Assembly (NCBI GenBank): GCA_040902885.1
Contig: JBBDWK010000021.1
Span: forward strand, 1-39,073
From: JBBDWK01 sp040902885
GTDB taxonomy: Bacteria > Acidobacteriota > Terriglobia > Bryobacterales > Bryobacteraceae
Reading direction: 5' to 3'
DNA length: 39,073 bases
Shown piece after piece: positions 17,318 to 26,228 of the stretch; within the stretch, counting starts at the first letter, position 1, and each line of letters begins with the position of its first letter. The position numbers and the translations under genes were made by a program. The notes beneath the pieces were generated by a model. That model was not told the DNA's origin and did no database searches. It worked only from the letters and a program-made list of their open reading frames with translations.

Positions 17318-17626
17318 ATGACCGGCGTGCCCCTTTCCTGGTACCTCGTGCTGAGCGCCATCCTCTTCGCCCTGGGAGTGGCCGGCTTTCTGTTCCGGCG
17401 CAACATCATCACCTTGTTCATGTCCATCGAGCTGATGCTCAATGCCGTGAATCTGAGTTTTGTGTCCTTCTCCTACCAGTGGGCGCAGGTGAACGGGCAC
17501 ATCTTCACGTTTTTCGTTATGGTGGTCGCCGCCGCGGAAGCCGCGGTCGGCCTGGCCATAATTCTGACGGTTTTTAAGAACCGCCAGACGTTGAACGTGG
17601 ACGACGTCAATTCGATGAAATACTAG
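17318..17626 (+). CDS. nuoK: NADH-quinone oxidoreductase subunit K
   Basis: The product is a 102-residue, three-helix antiporter-like subunit with the family signature FMSIELMLNAVNLSFV. The two membrane glutamates, one in that segment and one in AAAEAAVGLAI, carry the proton path. Its length matches the usual 100 residues. It sits between nuoJ and nuoL in the standard order. Confidence 0.96.
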   Translation: MTGVPLSWYLVLSAILFALGVAGFLFRRNIITLFMSIELMLNAVNLSFVSFSYQWAQVNGHIFTFFVMVVAAAEAAVGLAIILTVFKNRQTLNVDDVNSMKY

Positions 17627-17641
17627 ACGGCCGACCCGACT

Positions 17642-19477
17642 ATGCATCTCTGGCTTATACCCGCATTACCGCTGGCCGGGTTCCTGGCAAATGGAATCTT
17701 CGGCCGGCGCGCCTCGAAGGGCATGGTGAACGCAGTCGCCATCGGCTCCGTGCTGCTCTCCTTCGCGTGGGTCGTGAAGACCCTGCTGGCGCTCGCGCCG
17801 CTGGATGCTCCCCACGTCGAGACTTATTTCACCTGGATTCAGAGCGGCAACCTCAGCATCGGCATGGATTTCGCCGTCGACCGCCTTACCGCCGTCATGC
17901 TGCTGGTAGTCACCGGCGTCGGATCGCTGATTCATGTCTACGCCGCCGGTTACATGTCCCACGAGGAAGGATACTATCGCTTCTTCAGCTACCTGAACCT
18001 GTTCATGTTCTTCATGCTGGTTCTGGTGCTGGGCGCGAACTTCCTGCTGCTGTTCGTGGGCTGGGAAGGCGTTGGTTTGTGCAGCTACCTGCTCATCGGA
18101 TTCTACTTCCGCAAGCAGAGCGCCACCGACGCGGGCAACAAAGCGTTCATCGTCAACCGCATTGGCGACTTCGGCTTCCTGCTGGCCATGCTGCTCATCG
18201 TGGTGCAATTCGGCAGCCTCGATTTCGAAACCGTCTTCGCGGCCGCGCCCGGCGCCGCCGAAGCCACGCTCACCCTGATCGGCCTGTTGCTTTTGCTCGG
18301 CGCCGCCGGAAAGTCCGCGCAGGTTCCCCTGTACGTCTGGCTCCCGGACGCGATGGAGGGCCCCACCCCCGTCTCCGCTCTCATCCATGCCGCGACCATG
18401 GTCACCGCCGGAGTTTACATGATCGCCCGCGCGTCGGCGATATTCGTGAACGCGCCCGCGGCGATGGAAGTGGTCGCCCTGATCGGATTGCTGACGGCGG
18501 TCTTCGCGGCCACCATCGGTTTGCTGCAAAACGACATCAAAAAGGTTTTCGCTTACTCGACCGTTTCGCAGCTCGGCTACATGTTTCTAGCGCTGGGCGT
18601 GGGAGCGTTTTCGGCGGGCATGTTCCACGTAGTGACCCACGCCTTCTTCAAGGCCCTGCTGTTCCTGGGTGCGGGCAGCGTCATCCACGCGCTTTCGGGC
18701 GAGCAGGATATGCGTCACATGGGCGGTTTGCGCTCGCACATCCCGGTCACCTTCTGGACCATCCTCTGCGCGGGCGTGGCCATTGCCGGCGTGCCGCCTT
18801 TTTCGGGGTTCCACAGTAAGGACGCCATTCTGCTGGCCGCGCACCATCACGCGCCGTGGATGTACTGGGTGGGCGTGATTACCGCGGGCATGACCGCCTT
18901 CTACGTCTTCCGCGCCATCTTCATGACGTTCTTCGGAGAGTATCGCGGGCATCACCATCCGCACGAGTCGCCGGCCATCATGACGCTCCCGCTGGGCGTG
19001 CTGGCGCTGCTCTCGCTAGGCGGCGGATTCATCGACATTCCGGGCTTTCTGGCGCCGCTGTTTCCGCAGGCCGAGAGCCATCACGATCAGGCCCTGGTGG
19101 CCATATCGGTCGCCGCCAGCGCGGTGGGCATTGGGCTCGCCTATTTGTTCTATGTCGCCCGGCCCAGCATGGCTAAATCCCTCCAGGAGAGTTTTCGCGG
19201 CTTGCACCAGGTGGTCTACAACAAGTACTTTGTGGACGAGATTTACAACGCCGCCATGGTCAGGCCGCTGGCCGTAATTTCGCGTGTAGTGCTGTGGAAG
19301 GGCATGGACGCGGGCGTAATTGACGGCGCGGTGAACGGCATCGGCTCGCGCGCCAAGGCCGTCGGCGGCCTGCTGCGGCTGCTCCAGTCGGGCAACATAC
19401 GCAGTTATGCCACCTGGGTGGTCTTCGGCTGTGTCATTGCCATCGTGGCCATGAGCCTTGCTGGAGGCCGCCGGTGA
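17642..19477 (+). CDS. nuoL: NADH-quinone oxidoreductase subunit L
   Basis: This 611-residue proton-pumping subunit matches the E. coli size (613). Typical segments are VGWEGVGLCSYLLIGFYF, KSAQVPLYVWLPDAMEGPTP and VSALIHAATMVTAGVYM, with the conserved lysine helix KKVFAYSTVSQLGYM. The C-terminal part carries the long lateral helix that runs along the membrane arm. It overlaps nuoM by four bases (GTGA), indicating coupled translation. Confidence 0.96.
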   Translation: MHLWLIPALPLAGFLANGIFGRRASKGMVNAVAIGSVLLSFAWVVKTLLALAPLDAPHVETYFTWIQSGNLSIGMDFAVDRLTAVMLLVVTGVGSLIHVYAAGYMSHEEGYYRFFSYLNLFMFFMLVLVLGANFLLLFVGWEGVGLCSYLLIGFYFRKQSATDAGNKAFIVNRIGDFGFLLAMLLIVVQFGSLDFETVFAAAPGAAEATLTLIGLLLLLGAAGKSAQVPLYVWLPDAMEGPTPVSALIHAATMVTAGVYMIARASAIFVNAPAAMEVVALIGLLTAVFAATIGLLQNDIKKVFAYSTVSQLGYMFLALGVGAFSAGMFHVVTHAFFKALLFLGAGSVIHALSGEQDMRHMGGLRSHIPVTFWTILCAGVAIAGVPPFSGFHSKDAILLAAHHHAPWMYWVGVITAGMTAFYVFRAIFMTFFGEYRGHHHPHESPAIMTLPLGVLALLSLGGGFIDIPGFLAPLFPQAESHHDQALVAISVAASAVGIGLAYLFYVARPSMAKSLQESFRGLHQVVYNKYFVDEIYNAAMVRPLAVISRVVLWKGMDAGVIDGAVNGIGSRAKAVGGLLRLLQSGNIRSYATWVVFGCVIAIVAMSLAGGRR

Positions 19478-21006
19478 GTCTTCTCGATCTCCTGCTCGCC
19501 ATTCCGCTGGCCGGCTTCCTGCTGCTTCTCTTTCTACCGCGCGACGATCACCGGACCATCCGCACAGCCGCTTTGGTGGTTTCGCTCATCGTTTTCGCCG
19601 CTTCCCTGGCGCTTCCGTTCCATTATGAAACGCAGACGACCGATGTAGTCTGGATCAGGCAGCCCGAGATTCACTATCACGTGGGAGCGGACGGCCTGAG
19701 TTTGTGGCTGATTCTGCTGTCCACCCTGCTGACTCCGATCGCCATCCTCATCTCCTGGTCCTACATCCAGACGCGCGTCAAAGAATTCTTCGCCTTCCTG
19801 CTGCTGCTGGAGTTCGGCCTGATCGGCGTCTTCATGGCGCTCGACCTGTTCCTGTTCTACGTTTTCTGGGAGGTCTCCCTCGTGCCCATGTACTTCCTCA
19901 TCGGAGTATGGGGCCACGAGCGGCGCATCTACGCCGCGGTCAAGTTCTTCCTCTATACCATGGCCGGCTCGGTCCTGATGCTGGCGGCCATGATCTATCT
20001 GTACAACCGCGCGGGCACCTTCGATTACGGGTCGATTCTGGCTTCGCTGGCAAGCGGCGCACTGGCCCTGACCGCCGCCGAGCAGATGCTGCTCTTCCTG
20101 GCCTTCTTCGTCGCCTTCGCGATCAAGGTGCCGCTCTTCCCGCTGCATACATGGCTTCCCGACGCCCACGTGGAAGCGCCCACCGCGGGCAGCGTGATGC
20201 TGGCCTCCGTCATGCTGAAGATGGGAACCTACGGGCTGCTGCGCTTCTGCCTGCCGATGTTTCCCCAGGCCGCGCGAGCGTGCGCGCCCTGGATCGTAAC
20301 GCTCGCCATCATCGGCATCATCTACGGCGCGCTGGTGGCGCTGGTACAGCCCAACATGAAGAAGCTGGTGGCCTACTCTTCGGTCAGCCACCTCGGGTTC
20401 GTCGTGCTTGGTATCTTCTCGTTCACGCAGCAGGGACTGGACGGCGCGGTCTATCAGATGCTCAACCACGGCATCTCCACCGGAGCGTTGTTCATCCTGG
20501 TCGGTTATCTCTACGAGCGGCGTCACTCGCTTGAGATCAAAGATTTCGGCGGAGTTTCAACGCCCGCCCCGTGGCTCGCGACCGTCTTTCTGATCACTAC
20601 CCTCGCCAGCATCGGTCTTCCCACGCTCAACAATTTCGTGGGCGAGTACCTGGTCCTCCAGGGCGCGGCGCAGGCCAATTTCACCTGGGCCGTTTTCGCG
20701 GCCATAGGAGTGATTCTCTCCGCCTGCTACATGTTGTGGATGTATCAGCGAACCTTCTATGGGGAGACGCCCGAGGAGGTGCGCGCGCACGTGCACGATC
20801 TGAGCCTGCGCGAGTGGGCGGCCATCGTGCCTCTGGTGATCCTGATGGTGTGGATGGGGTCGTATACCAGGACGTTCCTGCCTGTGGTCAGCGCGGCCAA
20901 TACCGGAATTCTCCAGCACGTTGACGTCAACCGCCGCATCCAGGTAAAGGCGCCTCCGCCTGTCAACGCGCGCCCGGCCGCACAGGAGATTGTAATTGGA
21001 CGCTAA
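19474..21006 (+). CDS. nuoM: NADH-quinone oxidoreductase subunit M
   Basis: This 510-residue antiporter-like subunit has the standard length. It contains FYVFWEVSLVPMYFLIGVWG with the functional glutamate, KVPLFPLHTWLPDAHVEAPT, and MKKLVAYSSVSHLGFV with the pumping lysine. The start is GTG 19474 with GGAGG about six bases upstream, overlapping the nuoL stop. Its end overlaps the start of nuoN by eleven bases. Confidence 0.96.
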   Translation: MSLLDLLLAIPLAGFLLLLFLPRDDHRTIRTAALVVSLIVFAASLALPFHYETQTTDVVWIRQPEIHYHVGADGLSLWLILLSTLLTPIAILISWSYIQTRVKEFFAFLLLLEFGLIGVFMALDLFLFYVFWEVSLVPMYFLIGVWGHERRIYAAVKFFLYTMAGSVLMLAAMIYLYNRAGTFDYGSILASLASGALALTAAEQMLLFLAFFVAFAIKVPLFPLHTWLPDAHVEAPTAGSVMLASVMLKMGTYGLLRFCLPMFPQAARACAPWIVTLAIIGIIYGALVALVQPNMKKLVAYSSVSHLGFVVLGIFSFTQQGLDGAVYQMLNHGISTGALFILVGYLYERRHSLEIKDFGGVSTPAPWLATVFLITTLASIGLPTLNNFVGEYLVLQGAAQANFTWAVFAAIGVILSACYMLWMYQRTFYGETPEEVRAHVHDLSLREWAAIVPLVILMVWMGSYTRTFLPVVSAANTGILQHVDVNRRIQVKAPPPVNARPAAQEIVIGR

Positions 21007-22462
21007 CGTTCCCCAGGGTTTGATTCCTTCCGCAGCCGAGCTGATCCGCTTCCTGCCGGAGATCATCCTCACTCTCGCGGGCGTCCTGATCATGGTGCTT
21101 GAGCCGCTCACCCCCCCAAGGGGGAAGCGCACGCTCGGTTATCTCTCCTTCGCGGCCCTCGCGGCAGCCCTCGGCGCTTCCATCTATGCATACTCCATGC
21201 CGGGCCCGGCCTTCTCCGGGATGCTCGTGGTGGACGGCTTCTCGACCTTCTTCCGCGTCCTGGTCACGGCCGTGGGTCTGCTTACCGTACTTTCCTCTTC
21301 TCACTTTCTGGAGCGGGAGGGAGCGGAACCGGGCGAATATTATGCGCTGCTCCTGTTCTCCGTGATGGGGCAGTGCGTAATGGTCGGCGCCAACGAGTTG
21401 ATCCTGCTGTTTATCGGTCTCGAGATTTCCTCGATCGCCTCCTACGTGATGACCGGATATCTGCGCGACGACAAGCGCGCCAATGAAGCGGCCTTGAAGT
21501 ATTTTCTGCTCGGCTCGTTCGCCACGGCGTTCCTGCTTTACGGCGTGGCGCTGATCTACGGCGCTACCGGCACCACCAGTCTGATCGCCATCCGGGCGGC
21601 GCTTGCGAGCTCCGCCCGTCCGGATCTTCTCCTGGTGGCCGTCTCCGCCGCGCTCATGTTCGTCGGCTTCATGTTCAAAATCTCCGGCGCTCCTTTTCAG
21701 ATCTGGGCTCCGGACGTCTACCAGGGCGCGCCCACTCCCGTGGCCGCCTTTCTTTCCGCGGGACCCAAGGCAGCCGCCTTCGCCATCTTCTTGCGCGTCT
21801 TCTCTTCCGCCTTCGGTTCCATAGGCGACCGTTGGGAACCGCTGGTCTGGTTCTCCGCGCTGCTCTCCATGACCATCGGGAATTTCGCCGCGCTTACGCA
21901 ATCCAATATCAAGCGCATGCTCGCGTACAGCTCCATCGCTCACGCCGGCTATGTGCTCGTCGCCATGACGGCCCGCTCGGAAGACGGTTCCGCCGCGGCG
22001 ATGTTCTACCTCGGCGCATACGCCCTGATGAACATCGGCGCTTTCGCGGCGGTAGCTCACTTCTCGCGCAAAGGCGAGCGCTACCTGGAGATCAACGACA
22101 TGGCCGGACTCGGATTTCGCCAGCCGGTCCCCGCGGCCCTGTTTTCCATCTGCATTCTGTCCCTGATCGGAGTTCCGCTCACGGCGGGCTTCTTCGGCAA
22201 GTTCTACATCTTCAAAGCCGCCCTGCAGTCCAACCTCATCTGGCTCACGGTGCTTGGATTACTCAACAGCGCGGTGGGCGCTTATTACTACCTGCGCGTC
22301 CTGGTTGTGATGTATATGCACGAGCCGGGCGAAGCGACAACCTCGCTGCAGCCGATCACGGCCGGACTTGGCGCCGCGCTTTGGATTACGGCGGCGGGCA
22401 CGCTCGCATTGGGTATTTTCCCCTCCATGGTTCTGGAATTCGCCATTAAGGCGGCGCAATAG
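20996..22462 (+). CDS. nuoN: NADH-quinone oxidoreductase subunit N
   Basis: This 488-residue antiporter-like subunit is close to E. coli NuoN (485). Conserved segments include GLEISSIASYVMTGY, KISGAPFQIWAPDVYQGAPT and IKRMLAYSSIAHAGYVLVA. The start is taken as TTG 20996, which has a GGAG ribosome site seven bases upstream and overlaps the nuoM stop; no nearer ATG preserves the first helix. It is the last gene of the operon and converges on the ORF6N gene with a 20-base gap in which no terminator hairpin is evident. Confidence 0.94.
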   Translation: MDANVPQGLIPSAAELIRFLPEIILTLAGVLIMVLEPLTPPRGKRTLGYLSFAALAAALGASIYAYSMPGPAFSGMLVVDGFSTFFRVLVTAVGLLTVLSSSHFLEREGAEPGEYYALLLFSVMGQCVMVGANELILLFIGLEISSIASYVMTGYLRDDKRANEAALKYFLLGSFATAFLLYGVALIYGATGTTSLIAIRAALASSARPDLLLVAVSAALMFVGFMFKISGAPFQIWAPDVYQGAPTPVAAFLSAGPKAAAFAIFLRVFSSAFGSIGDRWEPLVWFSALLSMTIGNFAALTQSNIKRMLAYSSIAHAGYVLVAMTARSEDGSAAAMFYLGAYALMNIGAFAAVAHFSRKGERYLEINDMAGLGFRQPVPAALFSICILSLIGVPLTAGFFGKFYIFKAALQSNLIWLTVLGLLNSAVGAYYYLRVLVVMYMHEPGEATTSLQPITAGLGAALWITAAGTLALGIFPSMVLEFAIKAAQ

Positions 22463-22482
22463 GCTCGGCGTCTCGAAGGTTA

Positions 22483-22881
22483 TCACGGCCATGTCTCTAA
22501 AGGCCCGACCAACTTTGCGGCGCTGCCTTTCACAATGAGGATGTTCATCTGCACGGCGCGCTCACTGTTCAGAACGGAAGAAAGCATGACCACGCCATGT
22601 TCGGTGAAGGCATACGGCAGATACCGGCGACCGCCGCGCCCGGCGTTTGAGGTGCCAATTTGGCACCTCAAACGTTCTGCCTCGGTGAGTTGGAACATGA
22701 ACTCTTCCGGAAACCTGGATAGGTTGCGCTTCACTGCCCGATTTAGCTGTTTGGTTTCGACTTCGTACAGCGCCGCCAAGTCGGCGTCGAGGATGACCTT
22801 CTGGCCGCGGATGACGCGGATAAGCCCTTCCAGTGGACGGGCGGCGGTGAGGCTCTTGGGTGGTTGTTTTGTCTTGGGCAT
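22483..22881 (-). CDS. ORF6N-domain DNA-binding protein, short C-terminus
   Basis: The product of 132 residues carries an ORF6N domain (phage KilA-N relative). It has VIRGQKVILDADLAALYEVE, then TKQLNRAVKRNLSRFPEEFM, and YLPYAFTEHGVVMLSSVL. Homologues usually go on for another 40 or more residues after NIxIMRAFVRLR; here that helix is replaced by NILIVKGSAAKLV and an early stop. The protein is therefore probably shortened by a frameshift or deletion. ATG 22881 is chosen because homology starts after it; ATG 22989 would add 36 unrelated residues. Such genes usually come from phages or mobile DNA. Function of this copy is unknown. Confidence 0.72.
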   Translation of the reverse strand: MPKTKQPPKSLTAARPLEGLIRVIRGQKVILDADLAALYEVETKQLNRAVKRNLSRFPEEFMFQLTEAERLRCQIGTSNAGRGGRRYLPYAFTEHGVVMLSSVLNSERAVQMNILIVKGSAAKLVGPLETWP

Positions 22882-23026
22882 TCCTGCCGTTCCCGCGATG
22901 TTAGCCGGAGCGGCCAGGGCCGATCGGCGTTCTGGGGTCCCCGTAAGATTGCGAGCATCACCCGCATCGCCCACCGTCGTGATGTCCATGAACAGTGAGA
23001 CTGCGCTTGTAATTTCTCCCGGGTGT

Positions 23027-23785
23027 TCAGAACGCCTGGCTGGAGTGGATTCCGGCCGAGTGCAAGGCTGCGGCCATCTTCTCCAGAGCCGTCTTGTGGA
23101 TCTGTGAGACCCGGCTTTCGTTGATGCCCAGGATGTTGCCGATCTCCTTCATGGTCATCTCGCCGGTGTAGTAGAGAAGCACTACCTTCCGGTAGCGTTC
23201 CGGCAAAGTCTTCATCGCGGTGCTCAGCATCTCGCGCAGTTGCTCGCGGGCGCAGAGCGAATCCGGCTGGCACTCCTCACCGGCGGGAAAGTCCGGCGGC
23301 GCGGCATCCGTATCCGTGCCGCGGGTGGACGCGGAGATCAGGCCGACGGTGCGCAGCTCCACCATCATCTGCCGCCACCGCTCCACTCCCACGCCCATCT
23401 TCTCGGCCAGCTCGGCTTCCGTGGGCGTCCGCTCCAGGGCGACCGACAAATCGCGCGTGGCCGCCTCCACCTGTTTATGACGCTTGCGCAGATCGCGGGA
23501 GGCCCAGTCCATCTGCCGGAGGCTGTCCAGAATCGCCCCTTTGATGCGGTGTTTGGCGTAGCTGTGGAAGATCACCTTTTTGTCGGGATTGTACTTGCTC
23601 GCCGCATCGAACAAGCCGAGCACTCCCGCGTGAATCAGATCGTCCAGATCCACGTGGACGGGCAGGCTCTCATGGACGCGAACCGCGATCGCCTTCACCA
23701 GAGGAAGATGCTCCAGAACAATTCTGTCCCGAACCGTCTTTTGAACTTTGACCTTCCGCTCCGATGGCGCGTTCTGCGTTGGCAT
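23027..23785 (-). CDS. RNA polymerase sigma factor of the FliA/WhiG type
   Basis: This 252-residue sigma factor has region 2 (VDLDDLIHAGVLGLFDAASK, then FHSYAKHRIKGAILDSLRQM and DWASRDLRKRH). Region 3 is TPTEAELAEKMGV, and region 4 is TLPERYRKVVLLYYTGEMT followed by the helix-turn-helix EIGNILGINESRVSQIHKTAL. The DSLRQMDWASRDLRK segment is the mark of the sigma28 group (FliA, WhiG). ATG 23785 has GGGAGGA eight bases upstream; an upstream GTG (23821) is less likely. No flagellar genes are near, so target genes cannot be told from context. Confidence 0.9.
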   Translation of the reverse strand: MPTQNAPSERKVKVQKTVRDRIVLEHLPLVKAIAVRVHESLPVHVDLDDLIHAGVLGLFDAASKYNPDKKVIFHSYAKHRIKGAILDSLRQMDWASRDLRKRHKQVEAATRDLSVALERTPTEAELAEKMGVGVERWRQMMVELRTVGLISASTRGTDTDAAPPDFPAGEECQPDSLCAREQLREMLSTAMKTLPERYRKVVLLYYTGEMTMKEIGNILGINESRVSQIHKTALEKMAAALHSAGIHSSQAF

Positions 23786-23990
23786 CTGTAGAATCCTCCC
23801 GGCCTTTTTTGGGGTTGTCACTCCGGCTAGCCGGCGACGGGCCTTAGAGATGCACGCAGGGAACCACGGATGAAGCCCAGTGGATTCAACGCATTAGGTT
23901 AAGGTAAACACTCGATCTGGGATTTCGGTTTCAATTCGAAACGCGGCCGGCTCCACTTCGGGACAGGGGCATGCGCCGCCGCTCGCGGGG

Positions 23991-25223
23991 CTAATTCCCC
24001 AGCCAGTGCCGCCGCAACCAGTCGACGTTCTGGATCCATCGCCGGTAGAAGGGCGGATCGGCTTCCGCCGGTTTGGCCGCTTCTCCCGCCAGCAGCAGAT
24101 TCTCTTCCCGCTGGGCGGGCCGCTTTTCGCAAGGCGTTTCGCCCGCGAATCGAACCACGTTCACAATGAAGGCGTAGCTCCGCCGGTAGCGCCCGCCGTC
24201 CGGATTCTCCATGCAGATTGAGAAGCCGGGATACTTCACCGATCCTTGCGGCCCGGGCAGGTCCACCTCGTGAACCTTCACGGGGAAGTGGCCGACGCGG
24301 TTGCGCTCGATGTACGCCGTTTCGTAACGGTTGCGCCGCAGGCTCCAGATGAAAACGCGAAAGCTGTCGAAGTCGTACGGTTTGTTGCCGCCTTCGATCG
24401 TGGTCCAGAGCCAGTTGTGCTTCGGCTCGTCCCCGGCGCGTACTTCGCCCAGAGAAAAGTACGATGTGATGCGCTTGCCTTCGGCATACTGCGCCACTTC
24501 ATCCGGTATGGCCATGTAGACCCGGCTCCTGAGAACCCACCCGGCTTTGCCCGCCGCTGTCCGGATCAAACTCCAGTCGTCCATCGGAACCGGCTCCGCC
24601 GCCTCTTCTTCCTTGGGGAATGGGCTCCGCGACAGCTCCAGCCAGTTTTCGGGTGGCGAGGGCGGCGTGGGCATGGGCGGAGGCGGGTACTTCGCCCGGC
24701 TTGCGGGCTTTCGCGCTGGTGGCGGCGCCGGCGGCGTGGGCGGAATCAGCGGGCGCGAGGCGCGCTCGCCGCGTGGCGTAAGCTTCTGGGCCAGCACGTC
24801 CACTTTGTCGCCTTCGCGAAGCTGCGTGAAGCTGGGACTCGTGCGGTTTGCTTCGGTGTGTACGTTCAGCAGCTCGTAGGTGGAAGCCTTTCCTTGCGAG
24901 GGCAGCGCTTCGGCCCGCTCATGGAGCTTGCGAAGATCTTCCATATCCGCCGACGAGAGCAACTGGCGCTGATGGGTCCACCCTTGAACGCCCTTTTCCG
25001 TCCGCACCCGCCAGAAGCGGCGGCGGCGACCCACCAGCTCGACCCGGTCGCCATGCGCAAGAGTGGCGACGTTCTTCGATTCCAGGGAGATTTCCTCGCG
25101 CAACTTCAACTCGGCGGGTCCGACGAAGGCTTCGCCCAACGGCTCACTGCTGGGTCCCGAACGGAATCCACAGTTGACCCCGGCCGCCGCGAAGAATAGC
25201 AATAGGGTCCCGAGGTAACGCAC
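23991..25223 (-). CDS. Secreted SH3-domain protein with proline-rich insert
   Basis: This 410-residue protein starts with a hydrophobic signal of about 17 residues ending near GVNC, a poor lipobox, so lipid attachment is uncertain. A bacterial SH3 domain follows (about 30-90: LKLREEISLESKNVATLAHG, then FWRVRTEKGVQGWTHQRQL). A second SH3-like domain starts near 115 (NVHTEANRTSPSFTQLREGD) and is interrupted by a proline-rich stretch of about 40 residues before resuming at WSLIRTAAGKAGWVLRSRVY. The C-terminal 160 residues are rich in aromatic and charged residues and not recognised. SH3b domains usually bind cell-wall peptides. The gene is divergent from the zinc-ribbon ORF. Confidence 0.75.
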   Translation of the reverse strand: MRYLGTLLLFFAAAGVNCGFRSGPSSEPLGEAFVGPAELKLREEISLESKNVATLAHGDRVELVGRRRRFWRVRTEKGVQGWTHQRQLLSSADMEDLRKLHERAEALPSQGKASTYELLNVHTEANRTSPSFTQLREGDKVDVLAQKLTPRGERASRPLIPPTPPAPPPARKPASRAKYPPPPMPTPPSPPENWLELSRSPFPKEEEAAEPVPMDDWSLIRTAAGKAGWVLRSRVYMAIPDEVAQYAEGKRITSYFSLGEVRAGDEPKHNWLWTTIEGGNKPYDFDSFRVFIWSLRRNRYETAYIERNRVGHFPVKVHEVDLPGPQGSVKYPGFSICMENPDGGRYRRSYAFIVNVVRFAGETPCEKRPAQREENLLLAGEAAKPAEADPPFYRRWIQNVDWLRRHWLGN

Positions 25224-25247
25224 GCTTCCTATAATGGATTGTAACAG

Positions 25248-25397
25248 GTGACCGAAAACCAGCGACAGCCCGAATTCTATTGCGCCGTGTGCCGCGAGAC
25301 AGTGCGCATCCCGCTGGCGTGCGGCGACTGCGGCGCACTGATCTGCCGCGAGTGCGGCACTCCACTGGAGCGGATCGACGAACTGGGAATTGGATAG
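25248..25397 (+). CDS. 49-residue zinc-ribbon-like protein
   Basis: GTG 25248 opens a 50-codon frame ending in TAG at 25395-25397. The short product holds six cysteines in three CxxC pairs (C12/C15, C25/C28, C33/C36) within YCAVCRET, ACGDCGAL and ICRECGTP. This pattern fits a small zinc ribbon with one spare pair. A TATAAT at 25230-25235 would place the transcript start about six bases before the GTG, so it may be nearly leaderless; the -35 is weak. It lies between the divergent SH3 gene and convergent manA. The cysteine pattern is the only evidence for function. Confidence 0.55.
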   Translation: MTENQRQPEFYCAVCRETVRIPLACGDCGALICRECGTPLERIDELGIG

Positions 25398-25421
25398 GAC
25401 GGCACAGCCGCGTCCTGAAGC

Positions 25422-26228
25422 TCACGGCACGTAGGTTCGCAGCAGGCGGGCGGAAGAGTGGGGCACGATACGGAATGGCGCTGCGTCGGCGGGCACGAGC
25501 CAGACCTGTCCGGCGTGAAATTCCGCTTCGCCCATGTGGCCGCTGCCTTCCAGCACAATCAACAGATCGAAGGACCGGTTCCCGGGCGCGAATTCGCGCG
25601 GTCCATGGAGCGCAAGCGCTTCGGTGGCGAAGTGCCGGCACATGGACAGCACCTGATCGCCGTTCGCGGATGTGGCAGGCTGGCACGCGCCCGGATGCCG
25701 CCCTAAGTCCGCCACCTCCACCGCGCGCTCCACCTGCAGCTCGCGCGGGCGTCCGTAGTCGTAGAGGCGATAGGTCACGTCCGAGTTCTGCTGAATTTCA
25801 CACAGCACGATGCCCTCGCCGATCGCGTGGACCGTGCCCGCCGGCGTGAAGTATGTGTCTCCGGCCTGCACCGTCACCCAGTTGAGAAGCTTTTCAACTT
25901 CGCCGGATAACGAAGCTTCCCGCAGCCGCTCGCGCGTGATCGGCTCGCGAAAGCCGAGCGCAATGCGCGCGCCCGGCTCGGCGTGCAGGATGTGCCACAT
26001 CTCGGTCTTGCCGGCGCAACCCTCGTGCTCCCGTGCGTAATCGTCATCGGGGTGAACCTGGACGGAAAGCTTGTCGGAGGTAAAGAGAAACTTCACCAGG
26101 ATGGGCAGCGGCTTCTCGTCCGTGAACCATACCTCCCCGATGCGCTTTCCATCGGAAGCAAACCAAGGCTTAAGGTCGGTCCTGCCCCAAACCTTCTCGC
26201 GAAAGGAGGCGGCGAGAGCGCGAAGCAT
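25422..26228 (-). CDS. manA: Mannose-6-phosphate isomerase, class I (short form)
   Basis: This 268-residue cupin enzyme interconverts fructose 6-phosphate and mannose 6-phosphate for mannose use and GDP-mannose synthesis. Metal ligands are visible as the Gln and His of SVQVHPDDDYA, the Glu of KTEMWHIL and the His of GTVHAIGEG. The catalytic arginine region is VTYRLYDYGR. It is shorter than E. coli ManA (391) and nearer the compact Bacillus-type forms. ATG 26228 overlaps the stop of the upstream aminotransferase gene (TAATG), so coaD, aminotransferase and manA form one minus-strand transcription unit. Confidence 0.9.
   Translation of the reverse strand: MLRALAASFREKVWGRTDLKPWFASDGKRIGEVWFTDEKPLPILVKFLFTSDKLSVQVHPDDDYAREHEGCAGKTEMWHILHAEPGARIALGFREPITRERLREASLSGEVEKLLNWVTVQAGDTYFTPAGTVHAIGEGIVLCEIQQNSDVTYRLYDYGRPRELQVERAVEVADLGRHPGACQPATSANGDQVLSMCRHFATEALALHGPREFAPGNRSFDLLIVLEGSGHMGEAEFHAGQVWLVPADAAPFRIVPHSSARLLRTYVP

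Noticed and set aside
23822..23990. 12-bp palindrome CCGGCTAGCCGG (23823-23834) upstream of the sigma factor gene as an operator or terminator
   Set aside because: Short, GC-rich, no U tract, and could arise by chance at this composition.
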